A stretch of DNA of 64,000 bases from the NCBI GenBank assembly GCA_022841475.1, contig JALHRJ010000014.1, positions 30,887 through 94,886 on the forward strand, read 5' to 3'. Position numbers and translations under genes: made by a program. The first letter of the stretch is position 1; the number at the start of each line of letters is the position of its first letter. Below the pieces are notes generated by a model, which did not search any database, was not told where the DNA came from, and was given only the letters and a program-made list of their open reading frames with translations. Positions 38,409 through 45,962 of the stretch are shown piece after piece. The DNA comes from Cyclobacteriaceae bacterium (lineage in GTDB: Bacteria > Bacteroidota > Bacteroidia > Cytophagales > Cyclobacteriaceae).

Positions 38409-38579
38409 GTTGATTTAGTTATGGTGCCGCTAAAGGCTTGTGAGTGGCGGAGCGCCAAAAGGAAAAGGAATAAATGGGGGTGCCTGCAATGACGAAGGAA
38501 TGGAAGGGGGCACCGTTTATGCCGGAAGCTTTTGACGTGAACGACAGCACAAGCCAATTTTCACCAGAACTAAATCAAC
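38409..38579. repeat. 171-nt nested inverted repeat at the radC start
   Basis: The outer arms at 38409-38426 and 38562-38579 pair over 18 positions with one mismatch (12 bp, mismatch, 5 bp). Inside lie GGCTTGTG (38435-38442) with CACAAGCC (38548-38555), then GGTGCC (38479-38484) with GGCACC (38509-38514). All pairs are nested, so a long hairpin can form. The outer left arm ends only 5 nt from the radC start codon, so the structure would sit in the leader of the radC transcript. Confidence 0.7.
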
Positions 38580-38740
38580 GATGGAAAACAGATCTCATCG
38601 CATAGAAATAAGGCTGAGGGATTATGAGTTGTCATTCATCATAGCATCAGTCTGCTTGCGCCTTTAGGAAATCTGCAACACGATGACTTTCATGCCACAA
38701 GAAAATCGAACGCAGTGTTTGAATAGCTTTGTAAAAGTCT

Positions 38741-38782
38741 GGAGCAAGCCGGTTGAAGCGTAGCGAAAACATGGCTTGCTCC
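38741..38782. repeat. Perfect 10-bp inverted repeat
   Basis: GGAGCAAGCC and GGCTTGCTCC pair perfectly around a 22-nt loop. No T-tract follows on either side, so it is not a usual terminator. It lies in the gene-free region next to radC. Confidence 0.55.
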
Positions 38783-39158
38783 TTCCTAAAAGATGTCTCT
38801 GATAGCTGAAGTTAGTTGTCTAATTAGGTTATCTTAACCAGCCTGATTTTATTTTAGCTTCATTTGATCACAGTGAAGTTCTTTGGTCTATTTTGTCGTT
38901 GTTTGGACTTGATTGAACATGCCTGGCTTAAGTTAGATTTTCGAGTTGTACCTGAAAAAATAGTAGGTGTAAACAGTTCAGGAATTAAGATATAAGATTG
39001 TACTCCCGGAAATAAATAGGAAACGAAATTGTTATGCCCCTACAAGCAACCTTCAAGTGCTACAAGGTGCATGTTCCATGGCAGAAAGGTACAGGTTTGT
39101 TGCGGTGACTATTGCGTTTTTTGTACTCCACCTTGTCAGATCCCTTGTTCAAAAACTA

Positions 39159-39245
39159 TCAAGCACCCTTAAAGATCACACCTCACCATACTTCCCCTTA
39201 AGCCGCCAATCAGCCAGTTGCGGAATGGCAGTCAAGGGTGCTTGA
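39159..39245. repeat. Perfect 12-bp inverted repeat around a 63-nt core
   Basis: TCAAGCACCCTT (39159-39170) and AAGGGTGCTTGA (39234-39245) are exact reverse complements. Outside them, CCATGGCAGAAAGG near 39075 and the complement of CCTTTACTGCCATGG near 39280 extend the symmetry imperfectly, so the whole segment of about 230 bp has a folded-back arrangement. Confidence 0.6.
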
Positions 39246-39477
39246 CCATAAAAAAAATATAATAAGCAAGCACTTGCCTTGCCCTTTACTGCCATGGAGC
39301 AACGGCTAAATTTGGCGGGGGGAAGAATGATTATTCCAAAATGAAAACTTCGCAAGCACAATCTGCTTAAGGACTTTTTGGCACTATCCCGGTAGTCTTC
39401 ATTGCTAACTTTACAGTGTCCAGGCGCTCCGAGTTCCGAGGAAGGCGCCCCCTCCGAATGACCATCGGGAATAAGGA

Positions 39478-39530
39478 GCAAGATATTTTCGTATACGAAA
39501 ATACATCTTGCTGATGCTACGAAGTCAGCA
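39478..39530. repeat. Two overlapping hairpins with a long palindrome
   Basis: ATTTTCGTATACGAAAAT (39485-39502) is a perfect 18-bp palindrome, flanked by GCAAGAT (39478-39484) and ATCTTGC (39505-39511), so the stem is 16 bp with a 2-nt bulge. It overlaps a second hairpin, TGCTGA (39509-39514) with TCAGCA (39525-39530). The two could be alternative structures or a recombination site. Confidence 0.6.
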
Positions 39531-39792
39531 TTGATGAGAATCTTAGGCATCCCTCAAGACCAAGAATATTTAAGACGAAGTATTGCTTGACTAGTTTTAT
39601 CCTTTATTAGACCAAATTGGTCATAATATGACAATCTTGCCGATAGCGGGAATGGATTTATAGATATTCGGTATGAATGAACTAGCAGGAATATTAAGAG
39701 GAGTGACCGATTTGCCCGACTCAACTGTAATTGTCCGAATTGACCAAAAGTTGTTTTGAAAAGCACACCTACTCATTGTGAGCCGAACGTAT

Positions 39793-40698
39793 TTATGCCT
39801 TCTCTTTGCATGCTTTAAAAAATAATTCACCAAGTTCAGTCAAAATAAATTCCGTTGTGGAATCCATATCAATATCTAAATCAACATTGGCATAACTTCT
39901 GGAAGAACCATAACCATCGTCTTTTTCAAGCGGTATCTCGAGGGTTTGACTTTCTGCATAAAACTCTTTTACCTCTTTTACTAGCCCTAGCCGTATCAAA
40001 TTCGACAGTTCAAATTCTTTAAACAAATCTTCTGGAACGACTTCAGCACGCCTTATAGAAAATTGAATTTTGTGCTCTTCATAAGCTAAGTTCCGTAAAT
40101 CCTTCTCTAACTCACTTTTTTCTCTCTCTATTTCGTAAATTTCAGTATTCCATTTATTACCTATGGCGAGCCTTTTTTCTTCTATGTGCTTTGATAGTAA
40201 TTCAAGTTGCTTTTTTATCTGTTCATCTTTTTCGATTCTTTCTTGTTGAAACTTTTTTAACTCAGGATTTAAACTGAGACGTCTTGAAACACAGCTGTCA
40301 TATACTTTTTCTAACGGCATAAATTCATCAATTGATAATTGGCTGAGAATATACGGGAAAACATGATTCTCAATATTCTGTTCTGAATCAATAAGGTTTG
40401 AAAGCAAAACAGACCATTTGTCTTGCATTATCTCCTCTTCTTCTAGGCTAGAATATTCCAAAAGAGGAGAGAGGACTTTAAGTGATATTTTTTTTGGTTG
40501 GATGTTATGTTTATCGCAAAAGACTTTTGCCTTATTTAACATTTTTACCTGATTCTTAAAACGCCACATGGTAATATGGTCCTTCATCAGTAACCCAGTC
40601 TCTTCTATCGAAGGCATTATCAGTTTGTCAACAAAGCTTTTGGCAATTTCAAGCCCTTTTTCTATTGTCGAAGATTTGATGTCAAATTTTTTATCCAT
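39793..40698 (-). CDS. Abi-alpha-like (DUF4393) protein
   Basis: This is a 301-residue soluble protein. The segment ISLKVLSPLLEYSSLEEEE, then MQDKWSVLLSNLIDSEQNI, then VFPYILSQLSIDEFMPLEKVY matches the pattern of Abi-alpha/DUF4393 proteins (a SLEDDDELQDMWAxLLAN-like core). A long charged coiled coil and a C-terminal tail (ELGELFFKACKEKA) follow. Abi-alpha is named for phage abortive infection, but the mechanism is not known. The frame is open to 40713; ATG at 40698 is chosen. It diverges from the channel fragment and HEPN-like gene, and lies beside the structured region. Confidence 0.65.
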   Translation of the reverse strand: MDKKFDIKSSTIEKGLEIAKSFVDKLIMPSIEETGLLMKDHITMWRFKNQVKMLNKAKVFCDKHNIQPKKISLKVLSPLLEYSSLEEEEIMQDKWSVLLSNLIDSEQNIENHVFPYILSQLSIDEFMPLEKVYDSCVSRRLSLNPELKKFQQERIEKDEQIKKQLELLSKHIEEKRLAIGNKWNTEIYEIEREKSELEKDLRNLAYEEHKIQFSIRRAEVVPEDLFKEFELSNLIRLGLVKEVKEFYAESQTLEIPLEKDDGYGSSRSYANVDLDIDMDSTTEFILTELGELFFKACKEKA

Positions 40699-40880
40699 AG
40701 GGTTTAGAAACACGTCATTGTCGCACGCGGATATGCTAAATTAGTTGATTACTCTTAAACGACAACACGATTTGTATATATTGGTCTTAACCGCCCACTA
40801 TAGCATATTATGAATTCTTAGTACGAATTTTTCCTTCTAGTTTATTATGCAGGGTATTTCTTTTTTCTCTTACAGTTATT

Positions 40881-41105
40881 TTGTTGTTTGCAGGCATCTA
40901 CTATAACTCGGGGATTGATGGGCTAGATGCAAACGTCATTGACTCGTTGTACTTGTCAACTATTCTGTTTTCAACTCTAGGCTTCGGAGACTACACGCCA
41001 TACCAAGTGGGTAGTTTCAAACTTGTTTTGGCGTTTGAATCTCTAATCGGAGCATTCATGTTGGGCCTATTTGTTGCAGGTTATGCAAACAAGGCGAGAT
41101 ACTAA
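40881..41105 (+). pseudogene. Truncated two-helix potassium channel
   Basis: About 75-88 codons encode the end of the first membrane helix (TVILLFAGIYYNSG), the pore helix and selectivity filter STLGFGDYTPYQ, and a second helix (LVLAFESLIGAFMLGLFVAG). This is the pore unit of a 2-TM K+ channel. The frame stays open upstream to 40791 without an ATG; only TTG at 40881 is available, inside the first helix. An out-of-frame ATG at 40847 fits better before a T-run, which suggests a frameshift or loss of the 5' end. It lies 25 nt before the HEPN-like gene. It may be a relic, or be made from a non-standard start. Confidence 0.55.
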
Positions 41106-41130
41106 AATTAGCTCGATCGTCAACAGAACT

Positions 41131-41724
41131 ATGAAAACAACTGAACAGGAAATCAAAGCCCAATACGCCAAGGTATTCACCAAGAAAGATTGGAGAACAT
41201 TTAAAAATGTTGCCGATTGGTATTTCAGGAAGAGCGCGATTCTAAAAAAGAAGCACATTGATTCTGAAAAGAAATACAAGCTCCTTATTAGGAATATCCA
41301 AAAACGACTTTACTTGGGAATTGGAACTGAATTATTGATCAAGGCATGCTACTTAAAAAGCGGACTCGCCATAAACAAACCTATTGATCCGAAAAAATAC
41401 AACTCAGTCGTGATCCAATTGGATATAGTCGATGTTAAGGAATTGGAGGCGACAAATACATTCACACTAGATCCGTTGTTGATCAATTTAAATGGCATAT
41501 TTAAGTTCGATGATTGGAACTCAATTGAAAGGGGTCTGAAGATTCTAAAAGTGTTTCGCAATAAAGAAGGCCACGTCGCTGTCAATAGTCACGAGTATAA
41601 GAAAGAAAACTACGTGGATATTGAGCAATCAATAATTGCCATTTATAAAAAAGTCTTCGATGAGACCCTTGAATTCAAAATCTCAATGGAAAAGAGTGAC
41701 AATGGCAGATTTAAAACCAAGTAA
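41131..41724 (+). CDS. HEPN-like helical protein, candidate toxin or effector
   Basis: This protein of 197 residues is mainly helical. LYLGIGTELLIKACYLKSG resembles the first HEPN helix, and FRNKEGHVAV contains an R-x4-H motif of the kind used by HEPN ribonucleases, followed by an acidic-basic helix. The ATG at 41131 is chosen over an upstream open extension that overlaps the channel fragment. It lies 104 nt before the 706-residue gene in the same direction. HEPN proteins are common in toxin-antitoxin, abortive infection and CRISPR systems. The fold assignment is by motif only and needs a profile search. Confidence 0.6.
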   Translation: MKTTEQEIKAQYAKVFTKKDWRTFKNVADWYFRKSAILKKKHIDSEKKYKLLIRNIQKRLYLGIGTELLIKACYLKSGLAINKPIDPKKYNSVVIQLDIVDVKELEATNTFTLDPLLINLNGIFKFDDWNSIERGLKILKVFRNKEGHVAVNSHEYKKENYVDIEQSIIAIYKKVFDETLEFKISMEKSDNGRFKTK

Positions 41725-41828
41725 TTTGCCAACCTATCTTTTCCCTCACTCAGTTAAATCCCATTTGTCGTGCGATAGTTAGGCAAAGTGCTTGTATCGC
41801 TCATATCGAAAATATTAAAGCAATTCTT

Positions 41829-43949
41829 ATGTACACGAATTTAGCCGTACTTAACAGTGATGCAATAAATCGGAAAAGGATAAAATTTACGGTGGGAGCT
41901 TTGGAGGACGCAATCTATAAAAATTGCATCGGAGGCATTCCTTCGTTGTTAGGTCACGACGGTCTGCAGCCAATTGGTTGGAATTTTCCGTTTGCTCTCT
42001 ACATGGAGCCGAAATTGACAAGGCTTATCGGTGAGTACCAGATCGTACAAACAAATGACGATCAGACTTTGGTCAATAAAGCTTACAGCGCTGCAGTGGC
42101 GCGGCGGTATCACGAAGAATGTGAACCTCATCGGGAAGCCCTTGCAAAATTAATTGGAGATCATCAGACCGAGAATGGTAGATATGTTGGTTTGGGATGC
42201 GCCGCATATCTGGACGAGGGCATCTTGACCAAGGTATATCCCCATCTGGCTTCAATATCGGATTCCGACGGTTTAGTTTTCTTGGACGAGTTAACGAGAG
42301 ATTTTGAATACTTGGGACAAGGTGTATTCAAAGACCGGAACCGGGATGTTTCAATTTTTTGTCATCAGTATTTTCGGCGTAGTCTTTCCCACATTAACAA
42401 CTTTCACTTCGACTTCCTGCATCGTTTCATGAAGCTTCATGGGAAGCCTGGCATTAGGCTTCGGATTGCACTGGATAAAAACTTGATCGGAGTTGCCTCA
42501 TCATTTCACGGGCGGGAAGAACTAGAATACGCCTGGGGTCCGAAGTATTCCGAGGACATTGAGCAGATACGCCCGGGGGTGACCCACTACGATTGCGACG
42601 AAAGACAAAAAACTTTCTCAGGGGTATCAGGAATGCAATTCTGGTGGAAGGACGATTCCAATAAAAAAATTCTTGAAGCAGAGGAATTGCGAGATGATCC
42701 AACCGGGGGTGCCAAGAGCGATCGCTACGGCTGTAGATATATTCATTCTATCTATGATGTCGCAAACAAAACATTCGAACACTTCGATGGCGCCATTAGA
42801 ATGTATGATACCGATGGCATGATAACGCGTCTTGAAAAGGAAATGAATAAGGCAGGCAAAAATTCATTATACACCAAATTGTTTCGCATAGATGGAGAAC
42901 TTAAACTGAATGATTGGAAGTCTCTGATTACATTTTACTATCAAGGAAACCCCCTTCCATATGAATACTTCGGTTTGAAGGAAGAACTTGAGAAGTTGTT
43001 CGCGGGAGATCACCCTACTCAAAGTAAGTCGATTGTCGAAGAATGGGTGCCTTACAAAATAGAATCTACTGACGGAGTACGGCTATTCTTGTCGTATCAT
43101 AAACAGACTGATGTAGCGGTTGCGTACGACCGTATTATCATCAACCCAGATTCTGTAACAATGGTTGACGGCCGATACGACGTGGTTGAGTTTCATACAT
43201 TGGAAATCCAAAAAGCATTGAAACGGGTTGGTCAGCATCTAACGATCCCCGCGAATATCAAGTTTATTAGCCCACACGACAACTGCATTAACTTTCCAAC
43301 CATACTTCATAGTAGATTAAATCTATCCAACAAGCTTCAAGCAACGGTCACGGCTTATCTTGCAATACTTCACTCACTGGCAGATAAAAATCCTACAATT
43401 GCCATGACGCTCGCATGGCCATTGGAAGATAAGGAAGCTCGGCTTTCAATCTTTGGCAAGTCGACGGAAATTGCTTCATGGCTAAAGGCCAATCTCAACA
43501 TACCAATTGAATATTTAGAGTTTCGTAAGTGGGTCGAAAAGCAAAGTGTCTGGCTCGGAAAAAATTATGACGCTAATTTCAATAAACATGATTTATTCGA
43601 TCTAATAAGTCGGGACGGGGTAATATTTATTCATCGGAAAACGGTGAACCCCGACTGGATCACATTCAAAGAGAATGAGAAAGGAGAATTAGGTTACGAA
43701 TTAAAATTCCCTAAAGAAAATGCAGACCTGTTTACGGCTGTGAAGGAAGGGAATTTACAAGCCGGAGTTTTTTATATCGTTGAAGCAGCTTTTTGCAGCA
43801 AGACAAGAATGGATTATTTCTTGTCTGACACGTCCAAACTATTGGACGAAGGCGTGTCAGCCGTGATTACCGAAGTAGGAACAATTGGAGCATTTTGGAC
43901 AGATTCCGCGCGGCTGTTGGCGATGGAGTCCACGCGTCGTCAGGGATAG
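41829..43949 (+). CDS. Large uncharacterised protein next to HEPN-like gene
   Basis: I do not recognise this 706-residue cytosolic protein. The first 70 residues (VGALEDAIYKNCIGGIPSLL, then GHDGLQPIGWNFPF) recall the core of phage prohead proteases, with a His-Asp followed by IGW, but a catalytic Ser is not clear. A central part has YDCDERQKTFSGVSGMQFWW and RYGCRYIHSIYD. The C-terminal third has an ordered alpha/beta look (AMTLAWPLEDKEARL; GVIFIHRKTVNPDWITF). There is no signal peptide and no membrane helix. It is the last gene of a module with the HEPN-like gene and ends before a terminator at 44007. It may be an effector, sensor or antitoxin; I cannot tell which. Confidence 0.6.
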   Translation: MYTNLAVLNSDAINRKRIKFTVGALEDAIYKNCIGGIPSLLGHDGLQPIGWNFPFALYMEPKLTRLIGEYQIVQTNDDQTLVNKAYSAAVARRYHEECEPHREALAKLIGDHQTENGRYVGLGCAAYLDEGILTKVYPHLASISDSDGLVFLDELTRDFEYLGQGVFKDRNRDVSIFCHQYFRRSLSHINNFHFDFLHRFMKLHGKPGIRLRIALDKNLIGVASSFHGREELEYAWGPKYSEDIEQIRPGVTHYDCDERQKTFSGVSGMQFWWKDDSNKKILEAEELRDDPTGGAKSDRYGCRYIHSIYDVANKTFEHFDGAIRMYDTDGMITRLEKEMNKAGKNSLYTKLFRIDGELKLNDWKSLITFYYQGNPLPYEYFGLKEELEKLFAGDHPTQSKSIVEEWVPYKIESTDGVRLFLSYHKQTDVAVAYDRIIINPDSVTMVDGRYDVVEFHTLEIQKALKRVGQHLTIPANIKFISPHDNCINFPTILHSRLNLSNKLQATVTAYLAILHSLADKNPTIAMTLAWPLEDKEARLSIFGKSTEIASWLKANLNIPIEYLEFRKWVEKQSVWLGKNYDANFNKHDLFDLISRDGVIFIHRKTVNPDWITFKENEKGELGYELKFPKENADLFTAVKEGNLQAGVFYIVEAAFCSKTRMDYFLSDTSKLLDEGVSAVITEVGTIGAFWTDSARLLAMESTRRQG

Positions 43950-44258
43950 ATCGTATCGTACTCTTTTATCAGTTAAAATATTTTTTGTGATCGCTGAGGT
44001 AAACGCAGGTCTTCCGACCTTTTTCTATTAACTCTTAATTGTTATTCAAACTCATTTTGCTCCTTCGCGTTGTTGGGAGTATGAATTTTGATCCTGATGG
44101 GATCAGAACACTTTGGTTCCAGATATTACGAAGCCACTTTTTATAGTTCGGGTTACAGATAAGGTCACAGCGGAATATCAATTCGAACAATAGTCTTATG
44201 AGCAAGTCTAAATAACTCCCAATCATACATTTTTTGAAATCCATCGGTTGACAAACAA
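43950..44258. other. Intergenic stretch with terminator, no gene
   Basis: Apart from the terminator at 44007-44024, nothing beyond short chance frames is seen between the 706-residue gene and the convergent oxidoreductase gene. Confidence 0.6.
44007..44024 (+). terminator. Short intrinsic terminator after the 706-residue gene
   Basis: AGGTC and GACCT pair around a TTCC loop and run into TTTTT. The stem is only 5 bp, so the terminator is moderate in strength. Confidence 0.5.
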
Positions 44259-45344
44259 CTATTCTTTTTTTGCAGACAGTTCTATATTATTTAGTAATTC
44301 ATAAAGCTGTACAGCATCATTAAAAGAAGGCGCATTTCGGGTATTGGTTCGAATATCTTCCGCGAGCAACTTATAAATACGGGCTACATTTCCAACCATT
44401 GGGTTCTCGGGAAAATTATTAATAATCTCGACTGGAACTTTCAATAACTGTAGTTCTTTCTCAATTTCTCTTGCCCCAAAAACAGAGAGTGGCACTAACT
44501 GTCCGTGTCCCAAATCACCTCTTACCTGTATATCGCCTTCTGTACCATTAATTTCCCATAAAAGATTAGTGCCACGTGATATCCCACCGCGATAATGCAC
44601 AGAAATAGCTGTACCATTTGTTAATGTGCCTATCATCATAATTTGGTCTTCTGCTGTTTTCGATTTTACCTCACCTGTTTCCAACACTTTCACCGTAGTA
44701 AAATTGCTTGTCATTTTGGAACTAAGGGCTGAAAAATTTCCCAATACGCTGGTAACACCTGCCAGTGTATGTGCCAATGGTATGGTAAGCATAGTAGCAC
44801 CATTGGCTTTATCGTTCAAATAATATAAATCTGCAACAGTCTCGTTACTCCAACTCCCACCCGAACCAATCAAGGTTGTAGATAGAACTTTCCCTATATA
44901 ACCATCCTTAATGAGTTGTTGCAAATACAAAATTTCAGGGGCTACAACCATTTGAGTTCCTACAACTGCCACAACATTTTTCTTTGCGGCCATTTCGGCT
45001 AAAAGTCTGGTTTCCTCCAAACCATTTCCGAGTGGATGTTCGCAATACACGTGTTTACCTGATTCCAATATAGTTTTTACCAACTCAAAATGATACGGAA
45101 CTTTAACTGTAACGATTACCAAATCTATTTCAGGCGAGTTAATTAGTGCTTCGGCATTCGGAAATGCATAGGGAATTTGGAATGCTTCGGCAGATCTTTT
45201 TGCACTTTCATAGGTCGTATTTGCCACACCAGCAATTTCAAAATCATTTACCAAAAACCTTAATGCGGGTATATGCGATTTTGATGCCCAATGGCTACCG
45301 GGATTTAAACCAATGAATCCGACTCTAATACGATTAGTTTCCAT
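44259..45344 (-). CDS. Gfo/Idh/MocA-family oxidoreductase
   Basis: This NAD(P)-dependent oxidoreductase of 361 residues starts RIRVGFIGLNPGSHWASKS, with the Rossmann motif GFIGLNPG and a segment HVYCEHPLGNGLEET equivalent to the usual EKPL. The usual catalytic Lys of EKP is replaced, as the motif reads CEHPLGNG, which may alter the reaction. The frame is open to 45470 but the ATG at 45344 suits the family. It diverges from an HxlR regulator, and the shared gap contains a dyad, so regulation by that protein is likely. Confidence 0.88.
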   Translation of the reverse strand: METNRIRVGFIGLNPGSHWASKSHIPALRFLVNDFEIAGVANTTYESAKRSAEAFQIPYAFPNAEALINSPEIDLVIVTVKVPYHFELVKTILESGKHVYCEHPLGNGLEETRLLAEMAAKKNVVAVVGTQMVVAPEILYLQQLIKDGYIGKVLSTTLIGSGGSWSNETVADLYYLNDKANGATMLTIPLAHTLAGVTSVLGNFSALSSKMTSNFTTVKVLETGEVKSKTAEDQIMMIGTLTNGTAISVHYRGGISRGTNLLWEINGTEGDIQVRGDLGHGQLVPLSVFGAREIEKELQLLKVPVEIINNFPENPMVGNVARIYKLLAEDIRTNTRNAPSFNDAVQLYELLNNIELSAKKE

Positions 45345-45364
45345 TTTTCTTTCATTTGTATGAA

Positions 45365-45427
45365 TTGCAAAGTTATAGGTAACAAATATCTTTGTACAGT
45401 ACACATAGAATTGTGTGGTACATACAA
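45365..45427. promoter_or_regulatory. Promoter and dyad between oxidoreductase and HxlR genes
   Basis: TTG (45365-45367), 19 nt, then TATCTTTG (45387-45394) matches the Bacteroidetes -33/-7 promoter very well and reads toward the HxlR gene at 45439. A dyad follows: TTGTA/GTACACA at 45392-45405 pairs with TGTGTGGTAC/TACAA up to 45427, around a short AT core. On the other strand TAACTTTG near 45370 could serve the oxidoreductase. The dyad overlies the likely start site and suits HxlR binding. Confidence 0.65.
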
Positions 45428-45438
45428 AAATGTAAGTA

Positions 45439-45792
45439 ATGGCAAACACTAAAGAAACCTCTACAAACAATCAGAATAAAATTTTTATCACTGATTGCAA
45501 CGTTACCTACGCAATTCAGATCGTTGGAGGTCGGTGGAAACTTCCTATTCTGTTTCAATTGCAAAAGGAGAAAAAACGTTTCGGAGAATTAAAAAAAATA
45601 ATTCCCAATATCACTGAAAGAATGCTCACACTGCAGTTAAGAGAATTGGAGAAAGATGGTTTAGTATCAAGAAGGGTTTATGCGGAAGTTCCTCCAAGAG
45701 TTGAATATGAATTAACAAAAATTGGAAAGGAACTGATGCCTGTTTGTAAAGTACTAGATAAATGGGGAGCAAAACATAGGTTGGAACTATAG
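45439..45792 (+). CDS. HxlR-family winged-helix regulator
   Basis: This DNA-binding regulator of 117 residues has the HxlR pattern: CNVTYAIQIVGGRWKLPILF, then RFGELKKIIPNITERMLTLQ, then DGLVSRRVYAEVPPRVEYEL. A Cys near the start (ITDCNVTYA) is at the position used for thiol sensing of quinones and aldehydes in YodB and related proteins. The gene diverges from a Gfo/Idh/MocA oxidoreductase, as is common for HxlR regulators and their targets. A dyad in the gap is the likely operator. Confidence 0.92.
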   Translation: MANTKETSTNNQNKIFITDCNVTYAIQIVGGRWKLPILFQLQKEKKRFGELKKIIPNITERMLTLQLRELEKDGLVSRRVYAEVPPRVEYELTKIGKELMPVCKVLDKWGAKHRLEL

Positions 45793-45962
45793 AAAGGATT
45801 ATACGAGTTTAGTAAAGATGTAATTCAGAAACCCAACAGCACACAACAACTGCTATAATACAAATGCTGGATTGTAGATTCTTTATGTGTGTGCTATATA
45901 GACGCATACGTTTTATAGACTAGTCAAATCTGCTGCGCCCCGGAATTCAAAATAAATGGAGT

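Larger units (their letters stand above)
38404..39792. other. Gene-free 1.4 kb region rich in inverted repeats
   Basis: No open frame here looks like a real protein; the longest (124 codons on the minus strand) has no recognisable domain and covers repeats. Instead there are several strong inverted repeats: 38409-38579, 38741-38782, 39159-39245, 39423-39449, 39478-39511 and 39509-39530, and a GACCAA/TTGGTC dyad at 39610-39622. The density of structure suggests one or more structured RNAs, or the non-coding part of a mobile element, between radC and the Abi-alpha-like gene. Confidence 0.6.

Noticed and set aside
39176..39550. 124-codon frame on the minus strand beside radC
   Set aside because: It runs through several inverted repeats, has no recognised motif and a composition unlike the real genes nearby.
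37939..44258. Integrated element with its own integrase
   Set aside because: Short radC and accessory genes suggest mobility, but no integrase, transposase or direct flanking repeats were seen in the window.
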